Source: Petrotoga sp. UBA5851 (GTDB taxonomy: Bacteria > Thermotogota > Thermotogae > Petrotogales > Petrotogaceae). From it: 17,666 bases of DNA. The DNA lies in assembly GCA_002431635.1 (NCBI GenBank), contig DJGH01000022.1, positions 54,519-72,184 on the forward strand, read 5' to 3'. Position numbers and translations under genes: made by a program. Of this stretch, positions 1 through 8,188 are shown in pieces (position 1 is the stretch's first letter; the number at the start of each line of letters is the position of its first letter). The notes beneath the pieces are model-generated. The model was not told the origin of the DNA. It ran no database searches and saw only the letters and a list, made by a program, of their open reading frames with translations.

Positions 1-1758
1 GCACTGGTTTTTTTTATTTGTGCCGTTTTTCTTGTGTCATGTGCAAAATCAAGTGATTTTAAATATGATATCCTTATAGATAATAAAATTTCTCCGACAA
101 CCCCATTGTCCATAACAACTAATTTTACCTTTTCAAAAGTCAATATTACTATCGACGGTACCAAATTAAGTCTTGATTCTTCGCAGCTGCCATATGTTTT
201 TGATGACTGCGGTGATGGAATTTATGATATTGGTATGGAATTTTATGGAATTTCTAATAATCTGCTCACCAAGTATTCAACAAATATAATTTATGACAGT
301 ACTTCCCCGAAAATAGATAAAATTGGTTGGAGTATTGTTTCAGGGATACTTCATATTGATATGAAGACCACAGACTCTGATTTTTCTCACATGACTGTGA
401 CAGATCTTGTATCCGGTGATGAGTTCTATTCTGATACGGGAAAGCAGGATATTTTGTTGCGTAAAAATACCGGAGTGATAGAGTTTTTGGTTTCTGTTTA
501 TGATGCTGCAGGCAATAAAAGTACCCAAAGTATTATGATAGACACTCAGATTGATAATAAGCCAGTTTTGAATTCAAAAATTCTTAAGATGAATACTTTT
601 GGAGATATTTTTGTGGATGTTACGGACGATTGGGATGTAGATCCGGTGATATTCATAAAAAAAGGCGATAACTACGTTTATCCTAACCAAGTACTGTGTG
701 ATCCTTCGGTATCAAGTGCTGAGTGCATTTTCATAGATTCTTCAAATAATTATATAACTGCACTTATGCAGATAAAAAAAGATCTTACTTTTCCTTCAAA
801 AATAGAGTCGTCGCCGCGCTGGATATCTAATGATCTTAAGTATCTTACATGGCGTTTGGATGATGATGCGGCTGGATATGTGATTGAAGGCTTTGATCCG
901 GTTTGCGGATGGAAGCTTTATAAGGAAACCGGTATATCTTATGCAGAGGTCTCCGCACAGGATGTTATGTTTATACGTAAAGTATCGGCAAACGGTACTA
1001 AAGGTCTTCCTTCTCCGCCTATCTACAGATTTTCTGATTTTATACTTCCTTTTTCCACCGGAGTTCTTGAAGATGTAAAGCAAAATACTATGCTTAGTCA
1101 GATCAACTCTCCTTTCATACTTTCAAAAGATATTGTTATAGAAAAGGGTAAAACACTCTTCATAGAATCAGGTACTAATATCAGGTTTTTCAATAATTCA
1201 AGAATGATTGTAAGGGGAACCGTTTTTTTGATGCATGGTGCAGCACGGTCAAGATTTTTCGGGGATGGTGAAATATTTGCTGACGGCGGTAATATTATTC
1301 TTTCCAATGCAGATATTGAAAACATAAAAATTACTTCAAAGTCAGCAAAGTTTATTTTTCTGGAGGACCTTTCGTCTGATGAATCTGTGGAAGCCGAACT
1401 GACAAATTCATTGCGTACATGTATATATAATATCAGAGCCGATTATATGAACTTCACGGTAAAAAATTCTTCCGGACTTTTTATCGACAACTCATCGCTC
1501 GGTTCTGTAAAAATATCAAACTGTAATGAAGCTCTTTTTTCATCATCAAAAGTTAAAAGTCTTAGTTTTGACTTAAACTCAAGGGCATGTTTCAGCAAAA
1601 TGAACGTCAGTAGTCTTTCAAATCTTAATTTCAGCTATATATACATGTATGATTCTGATATCGGTAGCTTAATCAACAGTTCTTTTTCTATGGTAGTCAG
1701 CAACTCTTCAAGAATATTGCAAATAAAGGAGAATTCCGGAGTGATAAAGAGTGAGTGA
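1..1758 (+). CDS. Surface lipoprotein with Ig-like and beta-helix-like regions (5' partial)
   Basis: The frame is open from base 1. Its first codons read ALVFFICAVFLVSC, the hydrophobic core and lipobox (V-S-C, Cys codon at 40-42) of a lipoprotein signal peptide, so the true start lies before the window and the GTG at 34 is internal. The mature protein should be lipid-anchored outside the inner membrane. After the Cys come two beta-rich stretches like bacterial Ig-like domains, the second with the 'YDAAGN' strand-turn motif near base 500. A Trp-rich stretch at about 810-1040 resembles fibronectin type III. The last ~215 residues (about 1090-1730) are short repeated beta strands rich in Ser, Asn, Ile and Phe, as in parallel beta-helix proteins. 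No catalytic motif is visible. It overlaps the next gene by 8 bases, so the two are probably cotranscribed. Folds are inferred from pattern; the family is not recognised. Confidence 0.8.
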   Translation, partial: ALVFFICAVFLVSCAKSSDFKYDILIDNKISPTTPLSITTNFTFSKVNITIDGTKLSLDSSQLPYVFDDCGDGIYDIGMEFYGISNNLLTKYSTNIIYDSTSPKIDKIGWSIVSGILHIDMKTTDSDFSHMTVTDLVSGDEFYSDTGKQDILLRKNTGVIEFLVSVYDAAGNKSTQSIMIDTQIDNKPVLNSKILKMNTFGDIFVDVTDDWDVDPVIFIKKGDNYVYPNQVLCDPSVSSAECIFIDSSNNYITALMQIKKDLTFPSKIESSPRWISNDLKYLTWRLDDDAAGYVIEGFDPVCGWKLYKETGISYAEVSAQDVMFIRKVSANGTKGLPSPPIYRFSDFILPFSTGVLEDVKQNTMLSQINSPFILSKDIVIEKGKTLFIESGTNIRFFNNSRMIVRGTVFLMHGAARSRFFGDGEIFADGGNIILSNADIENIKITSKSAKFIFLEDLSSDESVEAELTNSLRTCIYNIRADYMNFTVKNSSGLFIDNSSLGSVKISNCNEALFSSSKVKSLSFDLNSRACFSKMNVSSLSNLNFSYIYMYDSDIGSLINSSFSMVVSNSSRILQIKENSGVIKSE

Positions 1759-2506
1759 TTATTTCAGCCAGGAGTTTGACACGGCGGACAGAGCGTTCAG
1801 AGATCTTTTAATAAATGCTCCCTGCACAACTCATGGAATTAATCATGCGACTGTTTTTATCGGAGCGGTTTTTTTGCATATATATGAGCGGTACAATGGG
1901 TCTGTAAAACGTGTTGCAGAGCTGGGTAGCGGTTGCGGAGCATTGAGCATTTTTTTGGGGAAACAGTTTCCTAATTTCAAATTTTCCTGTTATGAACTTC
2001 AAAAGGAGCTTCATGATTATGCGGTTCGAAATGCTCAGGAAAACAATATACAAAATGTTGATTTTAATAACTGCGATATTTCGCAGTTATATGGGAAAAA
2101 TGATGAAATCGGTATAGTCAGTTCTCAAAAAGGCAGTTTTGATATTGTGCTTGCAAATCCTCCCCATTATGTCAGCAGTATGGGAGTTACAAGCGAAGTA
2201 TCTGATAGGCGTATCGCCAGAACTTTCGATTCACTGGAATCTATGGAGTCCTTCTTTATGGCTGCATACGCTCTGCTGCGCAATAAAGGAACGGCCGCTT
2301 TTATTTTTCATCCGAATATTCTTATTGATGTTTATGAACTTTCCAGAAAAAACAGGTTTGAACCTTTTGAGCAGTATAATGCTTACAGCTCGGCTGGAAA
2401 AGATGCTCAGTTATCGGTTGTGCTTTTCAGAAAAAATGGCGGAAAAAACTTCATATTGAGGCCTCCAGTATTTCTAAGGAGCTCATCGAATAAAAAGAAT
2501 TTATAG
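1751..2506 (+). CDS. COG4123/TrmN6-type SAM-dependent methyltransferase
   Basis: Encodes 251 residues, normal for the family. Residues 57-63 (ELGSGCG) form the SAM-binding motif I, Glu82 in 'YELQ' is the expected ribose-contacting acidic residue, and residues 131-140 (DIVLANPPHY) form motif IV of N6-adenine and related aminomethyltransferases. The pattern after it (EVSDRRIART, an 'ALLRNKG' strand) fits COG4123, whose characterised member TrmN6 (YfiC) methylates A37 of tRNA-Val. The residue after NPP is His rather than the usual Tyr or Phe, so the substrate may differ. The start is GTG, with a GGAG at 1738-1741 nine bases upstream, inside the end of the lipoprotein gene. tmk follows after 18 bases. 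The methyltransferase fold is secure; the tRNA target is inferred. Confidence 0.82.
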   Translation: MSDYFSQEFDTADRAFRDLLINAPCTTHGINHATVFIGAVFLHIYERYNGSVKRVAELGSGCGALSIFLGKQFPNFKFSCYELQKELHDYAVRNAQENNIQNVDFNNCDISQLYGKNDEIGIVSSQKGSFDIVLANPPHYVSSMGVTSEVSDRRIARTFDSLESMESFFMAAYALLRNKGTAAFIFHPNILIDVYELSRKNRFEPFEQYNAYSSAGKDAQLSVVLFRKNGGKNFILRPPVFLRSSSNKKNL

Positions 2507-2524
2507 ATACGGAGGTATTCAGAG

Positions 2525-3136
2525 ATGCTTATTACCTTTGAAGGAATAGACGGCTGCGGAAAGTCAACCATCTCTAGGGAAGTATATGAAGAGCTTAAGA
2601 AAAAGGGATTTGATGCGGTATGGAGCAGAGAACCCGGGGTTACTGCAGTTGGGCAGAAGATTCGTGAGATGGTGCTTCTTTCGAGTGATTCAATGGATAA
2701 CATGACTGAAGTCCTCCTTTTTGCGGCCAACAGGGCTCAGCATGTTGCAGAGATTATTGCGCCATGTATTTCAGAAGGGAAGATAGTCGTACTAGACAGA
2801 TATGTTGATTCTTCAATAGTTTACCAGGGATATGCAAGACAAGTTGGAATGGAAGATGTGTATGCTATAAACAGGTACGCTATAAAGGGATTTCTTCCGG
2901 ATATTACGGTCATAATAGATACTCCGCCTGAAATAGCTATGAAAAGGATGAAGGACAAGAATCCTGACAGGATAGAAAAGGAGGGTTTATCTTTTCAGAA
3001 AAAACTTCAGAAGGGATTTCATATGCTTGTGGAGTTTTTCCCGCAGAGGAACTTTCTTTTTGTGGACGGATCATTACCTGTATCAGAAATAAAAAATGAA
3101 GTTATGGAGTATATAAAAAAAATTGCGGGCTTGTGA
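2525..3136 (+). CDS. tmk: Thymidylate kinase
   Basis: Encodes 203 residues, the usual length. Thymidylate kinase phosphorylates dTMP to dTDP with ATP in the cytoplasm, an essential step of dTTP synthesis. The P-loop is at residues 7-15 (GIDGCGKST), the REPG motif at 35-38, the dTMP-contacting Arg at 70 in 'AANRAQH', and the DRY motif at 91-93 followed by 'SSIVYQGYAR'. The lid region (about 143-153) contains the usual 'DRIE' but is rich in Lys rather than Arg. The start is supported by GGAGGT at 2511-2516, eight bases before the ATG. It is the last gene of the plus-strand run, and its TGA (3134-3136) lies in the loop of the terminator shared with rpoC. Confidence 0.96.
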   Translation: MLITFEGIDGCGKSTISREVYEELKKKGFDAVWSREPGVTAVGQKIREMVLLSSDSMDNMTEVLLFAANRAQHVAEIIAPCISEGKIVVLDRYVDSSIVYQGYARQVGMEDVYAINRYAIKGFLPDITVIIDTPPEIAMKRMKDKNPDRIEKEGLSFQKKLQKGFHMLVEFFPQRNFLFVDGSLPVSEIKNEVMEYIKKIAGL

Positions 3137-3151
3137 AAGCCCGCAATTTTT
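3118..3151. terminator. Bidirectional terminator between tmk and rpoC
   Basis: Perfect 15-bp inverted repeat: arms at 3118-3132 and 3137-3151 around a four-base GTGA loop. The core is GC-rich (TTGCGGGCTT) and flanked by A and T runs, so each strand ends in U's: plus at 3147-3151, minus across 3122-3115. The tmk stop codon (3134-3136) is the last three loop bases, and the rpoC stop (3150-3152, read on minus) overlaps the other arm. It serves two convergent genes with almost no spare sequence. Confidence 0.93.
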
Positions 3152-6100
3152 ATCCTACTTCCTGTTCTTTTGCTTCTTCAATTATGTCTTCTTTATCCTT
3201 TGATTCTTCAAAAGCAAGGTCGGAGTATATTTTCAGACCAGTTCCCGCAGGAATCGGCTGACCTATGAGAACATTTTCTTTCAGACCTTTTAAGAAGTCG
3301 TCTTTTCCTTCTACTGCAGCTTCTGTGAGAATCTGTACTGTCTGTTGGAAGGAAGCGGCTGAGAGCCATCCTTCCTTTTCAAGCGAGGCCTTTGTTATTC
3401 TCAAAAGCTTTCTTTCATACTTTACAGTTTCACGCGGTCTTATCAGATAAGTCTTCGTTATTCCTGTTGTCTGAACCTCGCCGTTTTCTGTTTCAATCTT
3501 TTCAAAGTTTTCGTAGACTTCAACTTCGTTTATGTTGCCCTGAATAAGTTCTTCAAGGATTTCAGACGTAATTTCAGTTTCCTGGGCATACTCAACTTCC
3601 TGATCTTCTTTGGCGATAATCACTCTCTTGGCAAGTCTCTTGTTCATGACTTCCTTTTTGTTATCTTCAATTTTTGAGTTTTCTTCAAGTATTTCTTCGT
3701 TTATCTTTCGTGCATGCTGGTAGGTCATAAGATCGCCTGGCATCAAATCGGTATCGCCGCCGTCAGTGACTTCGACCTTATTGAGCATCTGTCTTATTAT
3801 GAGTTCAAAATGCTTGTCATGTATATCAACGCCCTGTTCCGCATAAGTCTTTTTGATTTCCTTGAGGAGGAAGGTTGAAACTGCTTCAACTCCGAGGTCT
3901 TCAAGTACTTTTTTAGGCTTGAGGTTACCGGTGGTAAGCCTCGTTCCGGGAACAACCCTGCTTCCGACTTCCACGACAGGCTTGGTTCTTGAATCGGCTT
4001 CGTATGTTTCAATTTCTCCTGTTGGACTTTCTATTATGAAACGCAATTTAGTAGATTTTCGATCTTTTTCATCTCGTTCGATATGCTTTACTATGCCTTT
4101 TATTTTTGAAAAGACTCCGTCAGGTCCCTTGGTTTTCTTTCGGGCTTCGAAAAGCTCTTCAACTCTAGGCAAACCCTGGGTGATATCTGAAGCTGTAGCA
4201 ATACCTCCAGTATGGAAGGTTCTCATTGTAAGCTGTGTACCTGGTTCTCCTATTGACTGGGCTGCTATTACTCCTACAGATTCTCCTATGTTGATGGTTC
4301 TGTGAGAGGCAAGATCCATTCCGTAGCACTTGGAGCATACGCCGTTTTCAGATTCGCAGGTAAGAGGAGATCTGACATAGATCAGAGGTCTTACCCTTAC
4401 TTTCTTCTGTTCGTACTGCTCAAGCTTTTTGGCTGTCGGATAGTCGATTTTCTCCTGGTATCTCAGAAGAACTATGCTTTTGCCGTTCTCATCCTGTACT
4501 CTGATCTCTTCGCCTACATAGACAAAGTCTATAGCCTTGTAGTCTTTGACGGTAATCGTCTTGTAGCCATGGTTTATAAGTTCCTGAGCATGCTCTGAAG
4601 TTAACTGCTCTCCTTTTTCAAAAGTAACATCATTGTTTATCTGGATATCTTCCATAAATACATAGAAAGAGTTATCGTTAATGGATGACAGATCGGCCTG
4701 TACAGTTCTGACTATATCTATTTCTCTTATACATTCTTTGCCTGAAAGGAACTTAGAATCCCTTTCGTTTAGCATTACATCTTTTTCATACTTCTTTTTG
4801 GTCTCAGGATTCTCTATTACTTTATCGGTTTGTGGATCAAGTACATCCTTGGAAAGAACTCTTCCAAAGAGAAAATCTTCAAGAGTTTCAACTTTGGAGT
4901 TGTCTGACCAAAGTTCTTCTGCTTCTATGCCTTTGGATGTGCCGCAGTCTGTTTCCATTACAACTATTGACTGTGCAACGTCAACCAGTCTTCTGGTGAG
5001 ATATCCTGCGGTTGATGTTCTTAGAGCGGTATCTGCTGAGCCTTTTCGTGAACCGTGAGTAGATGTGAAGAACTCCAGTTCAGAAAGTCCCATTTTAAAG
5101 TTTGACTTTATAGGAACTTCTATGGTTCTTCCGGAAGGGTCGGCCATAAGACCTCTCATACCGGCGAGCTGTTTCAACTGGTCGATACTTCCTCTTGCTC
5201 CTGAATCGAGCATTATCCATATAGGATTGTATGTTTTATTTTTATAAGCTTCACCTGTAACTTCGGTAACCTTTTTGGTGGTATCTTCCCAGTTTTCAAC
5301 AATGGTTTTGTATCTTTCATGATCGGTCAGATATCCTTCTTCGTAAAGTCTTTCTATTTCAAGTACCTTCTTTTCTGATTCAGCAACGATCTCATTTTTT
5401 CTTTCAGCAACTATAACGTCGCGTATGGAAATAGTGAGTCCTGATACTGTTGCATAGTGGAAACCGAAGTACTTTATATCGTCCAAAAGATCTGCTGTTC
5501 TGTCTATTCCGTACTTTTTAAAGGTTTTATCTATAACGTTTCTTAAGCCTTTCTTATCCATCTTGGCCTTGTAATCCCTGAGCTCTGATGGAACAACCTC
5601 ATTGAAGATTATCTTTCCGACGGTTGTTTTTATCAACTTTTGGTTTTCGTCTCTGAATACTATAGGATCATGAAGGGACAAGGTTATCCTTTCTCCGAAA
5701 TCACCTTCGTTATAGTATGTTCCTTTCCATGTCAGCTCATTATTTTGGACAAATACACCGCTGGTTACCACGGTAAGGTATTCAAAAGCATATACCGCAT
5801 GCATCGAATCTGAAAAGCAGAATCTTACATTATTGTCTTTCCCTATATCTGTTACTTTCTGAGGTATCTTCGATTCATCAAAAAGTTTATTGTCATGTGT
5901 GGTAAGGTAGTACGCACCAACTATTATATCTTTTCCGGGCATTGATATAGGTTTCCCGTTTGCCGGAGAGATTATGTTGTATCGTGAAAGCATAAGGAAC
6001 TTTGCTTCTGCCTGTGATACAGCTGAAAGCGGTACATGCACGGCCATCTGGTCTCCGTCGAAGTCTGCGTTAAAAGGTGTGCAGACGAGCGGGTGGAGTC

Positions 6101-8126
6101 TTATGGCGTTTCCTTCTATGAGCTTGGGAATGAATGCCTGTATTGACATTCTGTGGAGTGTAGGAGCTCTGTTAAGCATAACAGGGTGTCCTTTAATAAC
6201 TTCTTCCAGAATTTCCCATGCCTGAGGCATCTCTTTTTCAATTATGGTCTTTTTGAGTTTTCTTGCATTCTTGCTTGCAACGTTTGAATCTTTGAGAAGT
6301 TCGGCGAGAACAAAAGGCTTAAAAAGCTCAAGAGCCATCTTTTTGGGTAGTCCGCATTCGTGTATCTGGAGATCCGGTCCTACGGTAATAACGGCTCGTC
6401 CGGAGTAATCAACTCTTTTTCCCAGAAGATTCCTTCTGAAACGGCCTTTTTTACCTTTTAGAAGATCAGTAAGCGATCTTAAAGGCCTCTTGCTCCTGTC
6501 GGTTATTGGTTTTCCGACTCTGCCATTGTATATAAGCGAATCTACAGCCTGCTGGAGAATTCTCTTTTCATTTCTTACTATTATATCTGGCGCTTCCATC
6601 TCCAGGAGCTTTTTCAGTCTGTTATTCCTGTTGATGACCTTTCTGTACAGATCATTCAGGTCTGTTGCGGCAAATCTTCCTCCGTCAATCTGTATAAGAG
6701 GCCTGAGATCGGGCGGAACAACAGGAAGATTTTCCATAATCATCCATTCAGGTTTGTTGGAAGATTTTATGAAATCCTTGATTATTTTAAGTCTTTTAAG
6801 TAACTTGATTGCTTTCTGGCTTTTTTTGTCAAGTTTTGATATATCAGCTTCGAGCTTGGCCTTCAGAACTTCAAGATCAATGTTGCATAGAAGTTCTTTA
6901 ACCGCTTCCGAACCATACTTGGCTTCAAAACCTTCGTATTCGTTTATAAGGTAAAGTTTTTCAAGATTGGTGTCATCCTGGGCATAGATATGCTTTATAC
7001 CGGCGGATACCATTGAGTCAACGATCTCATCAGTTATTTGCATCCCTTTTTCATAAAACATTTCTTCAGTTCTGACTTCCTGTGAAAGTATCTTGTCCAC
7101 TATACCTTCACGGTCGGCGGAGACTCTCTGGTTCAGTATCCTCATTACTTCTTCGTAGGCAAAGGCTTCATCTTCAAGTAGTATATCTCCCGTGGTCTTT
7201 CCGATTCTTTTTGAAAAGTCTTTATCGATATCTGTTATGACTACTATAGGAGTATCTCTTTCTATATCCTTTTCAAGTTCAACCGAGCCGGGATAGTATT
7301 CTGTAAATATGGAGATTTCTTCCTGAGTCAGATAGTCATCTTCGAAGAGAACCCTGTCTGCAAGCTGTACTCCGGCTTCAATCTTCTGACCTTCCTCTAC
7401 AAGAAGGGAAGCGCCTTCAAAAACAGGATATCTCTTTATCTGACCTTCATCGGACTTTATTATTATCCAGTTGAGTTCTCTCTCGGTCTGTGTGGTCTCT
7501 GTCTCTATGTGAACGGTTCCTTCAATCTCTGAAACTGCCTGCGCTTTCACTTTGGCTATTCTTACGGCATGCTCTACCGGTATTTCCATGTAGTTGGAGT
7601 AGATATCATACTCAGTCTGGTAAAGAACATCTCCAGGCTGATATGTATCAAGCTCTGATTCAGTATCCTTGTCCTGGTTTGCCAAAGTAAGAAATACCCG
7701 TTCTATGACTCTTTTTGATCCGTAATATATTATATTTTCGAGATCTTTTACAGGTATTCCAAGCGTAATAGACATTATAGAAGGTGATGATTTTAAATAC
7801 CATATATGTCCCACAGGGGTTGCAAGCTCTATGTGACCCATACGTCTTCTTCTCGCTTCTTTTGGTTCAACACGGACTCCGCATCTTTCACATACGGTTC
7901 CTTCGTATTTTTTCCCTTTATACTTACCGCAGGCACACTCATAATCTTTCATTGGGCCGAAGATTCTTTCGCAGAAAAGTCCGTCTTTTTCTGGTTTGCT
8001 TGTTCTGTGATTAAGAGTTTCGGGTTTTTTAACTTCTCCGTTTGACCATGAAAGGATTCTCTCAGGAGAAGACAAACCAACTTTTATTTTCGATATTTTT
8101 CTCTGAAATGAAGATACTTTCGCCAT
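3150..8126 (-). CDS. rpoC: RNA polymerase beta' subunit
   Basis: Encodes 1658 residues, longer than the 1407 of E. coli and close to the ~1690 of T. maritima. It is the largest catalytic subunit of RNA polymerase. The N-terminal zinc finger uses Cys64, 66, 79 and 82. The active-site Mg-binding loop DFDGD is at 688-692, inside NADFDGDQM. The second zinc site has Cys1061, 1257, 1264 and 1267. The trigger loop is at about 1283-1308 (GVIAAQSIGEPGTQ). Between the zinc finger region and the clamp (about residues 145-400) is a long Glu-rich insertion with repeated beta motifs, as known for Thermotoga and Thermus beta'. The start is ATG with AAGGAGG at 8135-8141. It lies 62 bases after rpoB and ends in the shared terminator. 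Confidence 0.98.
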   Translation of the reverse strand: MAKVSSFQRKISKIKVGLSSPERILSWSNGEVKKPETLNHRTSKPEKDGLFCERIFGPMKDYECACGKYKGKKYEGTVCERCGVRVEPKEARRRRMGHIELATPVGHIWYLKSSPSIMSITLGIPVKDLENIIYYGSKRVIERVFLTLANQDKDTESELDTYQPGDVLYQTEYDIYSNYMEIPVEHAVRIAKVKAQAVSEIEGTVHIETETTQTERELNWIIIKSDEGQIKRYPVFEGASLLVEEGQKIEAGVQLADRVLFEDDYLTQEEISIFTEYYPGSVELEKDIERDTPIVVITDIDKDFSKRIGKTTGDILLEDEAFAYEEVMRILNQRVSADREGIVDKILSQEVRTEEMFYEKGMQITDEIVDSMVSAGIKHIYAQDDTNLEKLYLINEYEGFEAKYGSEAVKELLCNIDLEVLKAKLEADISKLDKKSQKAIKLLKRLKIIKDFIKSSNKPEWMIMENLPVVPPDLRPLIQIDGGRFAATDLNDLYRKVINRNNRLKKLLEMEAPDIIVRNEKRILQQAVDSLIYNGRVGKPITDRSKRPLRSLTDLLKGKKGRFRRNLLGKRVDYSGRAVITVGPDLQIHECGLPKKMALELFKPFVLAELLKDSNVASKNARKLKKTIIEKEMPQAWEILEEVIKGHPVMLNRAPTLHRMSIQAFIPKLIEGNAIRLHPLVCTPFNADFDGDQMAVHVPLSAVSQAEAKFLMLSRYNIISPANGKPISMPGKDIIVGAYYLTTHDNKLFDESKIPQKVTDIGKDNNVRFCFSDSMHAVYAFEYLTVVTSGVFVQNNELTWKGTYYNEGDFGERITLSLHDPIVFRDENQKLIKTTVGKIIFNEVVPSELRDYKAKMDKKGLRNVIDKTFKKYGIDRTADLLDDIKYFGFHYATVSGLTISIRDVIVAERKNEIVAESEKKVLEIERLYEEGYLTDHERYKTIVENWEDTTKKVTEVTGEAYKNKTYNPIWIMLDSGARGSIDQLKQLAGMRGLMADPSGRTIEVPIKSNFKMGLSELEFFTSTHGSRKGSADTALRTSTAGYLTRRLVDVAQSIVVMETDCGTSKGIEAEELWSDNSKVETLEDFLFGRVLSKDVLDPQTDKVIENPETKKKYEKDVMLNERDSKFLSGKECIREIDIVRTVQADLSSINDNSFYVFMEDIQINNDVTFEKGEQLTSEHAQELINHGYKTITVKDYKAIDFVYVGEEIRVQDENGKSIVLLRYQEKIDYPTAKKLEQYEQKKVRVRPLIYVRSPLTCESENGVCSKCYGMDLASHRTINIGESVGVIAAQSIGEPGTQLTMRTFHTGGIATASDITQGLPRVEELFEARKKTKGPDGVFSKIKGIVKHIERDEKDRKSTKLRFIIESPTGEIETYEADSRTKPVVEVGSRVVPGTRLTTGNLKPKKVLEDLGVEAVSTFLLKEIKKTYAEQGVDIHDKHFELIIRQMLNKVEVTDGGDTDLMPGDLMTYQHARKINEEILEENSKIEDNKKEVMNKRLAKRVIIAKEDQEVEYAQETEITSEILEELIQGNINEVEVYENFEKIETENGEVQTTGITKTYLIRPRETVKYERKLLRITKASLEKEGWLSAASFQQTVQILTEAAVEGKDDFLKGLKENVLIGQPIPAGTGLKIYSDLAFEESKDKEDIIEEAKEQEVG

Positions 8127-8133
8127 TAATCTT

Positions 8134-8146
8134 CCCTCCTTGAGGG
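8134..8146 (-). promoter_or_regulatory. Small hairpin over the rpoC ribosome binding site
   Basis: On the minus strand, CCCTC and GAGGG pair around a three-base AAG loop, placing the rpoC Shine-Dalgarno sequence (AAGGAGG) inside a 5-bp GC-rich stem eight bases before the start codon. It could damp rpoC translation or couple it to translation of rpoB. The pairing is plain in the sequence; the effect is inferred, and the stem may be too short to matter at high growth temperature. Confidence 0.4.
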
Positions 8147-8188
8147 TATAATTAATTTCTTTATTCTTTTTAACAGATGCCTGTTAGC

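Noticed and set aside
34..1758. GTG at 34 as the start of the lipoprotein gene
   Set aside because: The frame is open to base 1 and upstream codons encode a hydrophobic signal peptide core leading into the lipobox Cys at 40-42. The real start is outside the window.
3853..4305. 150-codon open frame on the plus strand within rpoC
   Set aside because: It lies wholly antisense to conserved RpoC sequence including the trigger loop and looks like a mirror of its codon use. The same applies to the other long plus-strand frames across 3265-15139.
8171..8186. TAACAG/CTGTTA inverted repeat after rpoB
   Set aside because: A 6-bp AT-rich stem with no U run on the transcribed strand. It is not a credible terminator between rpoB and rpoC.
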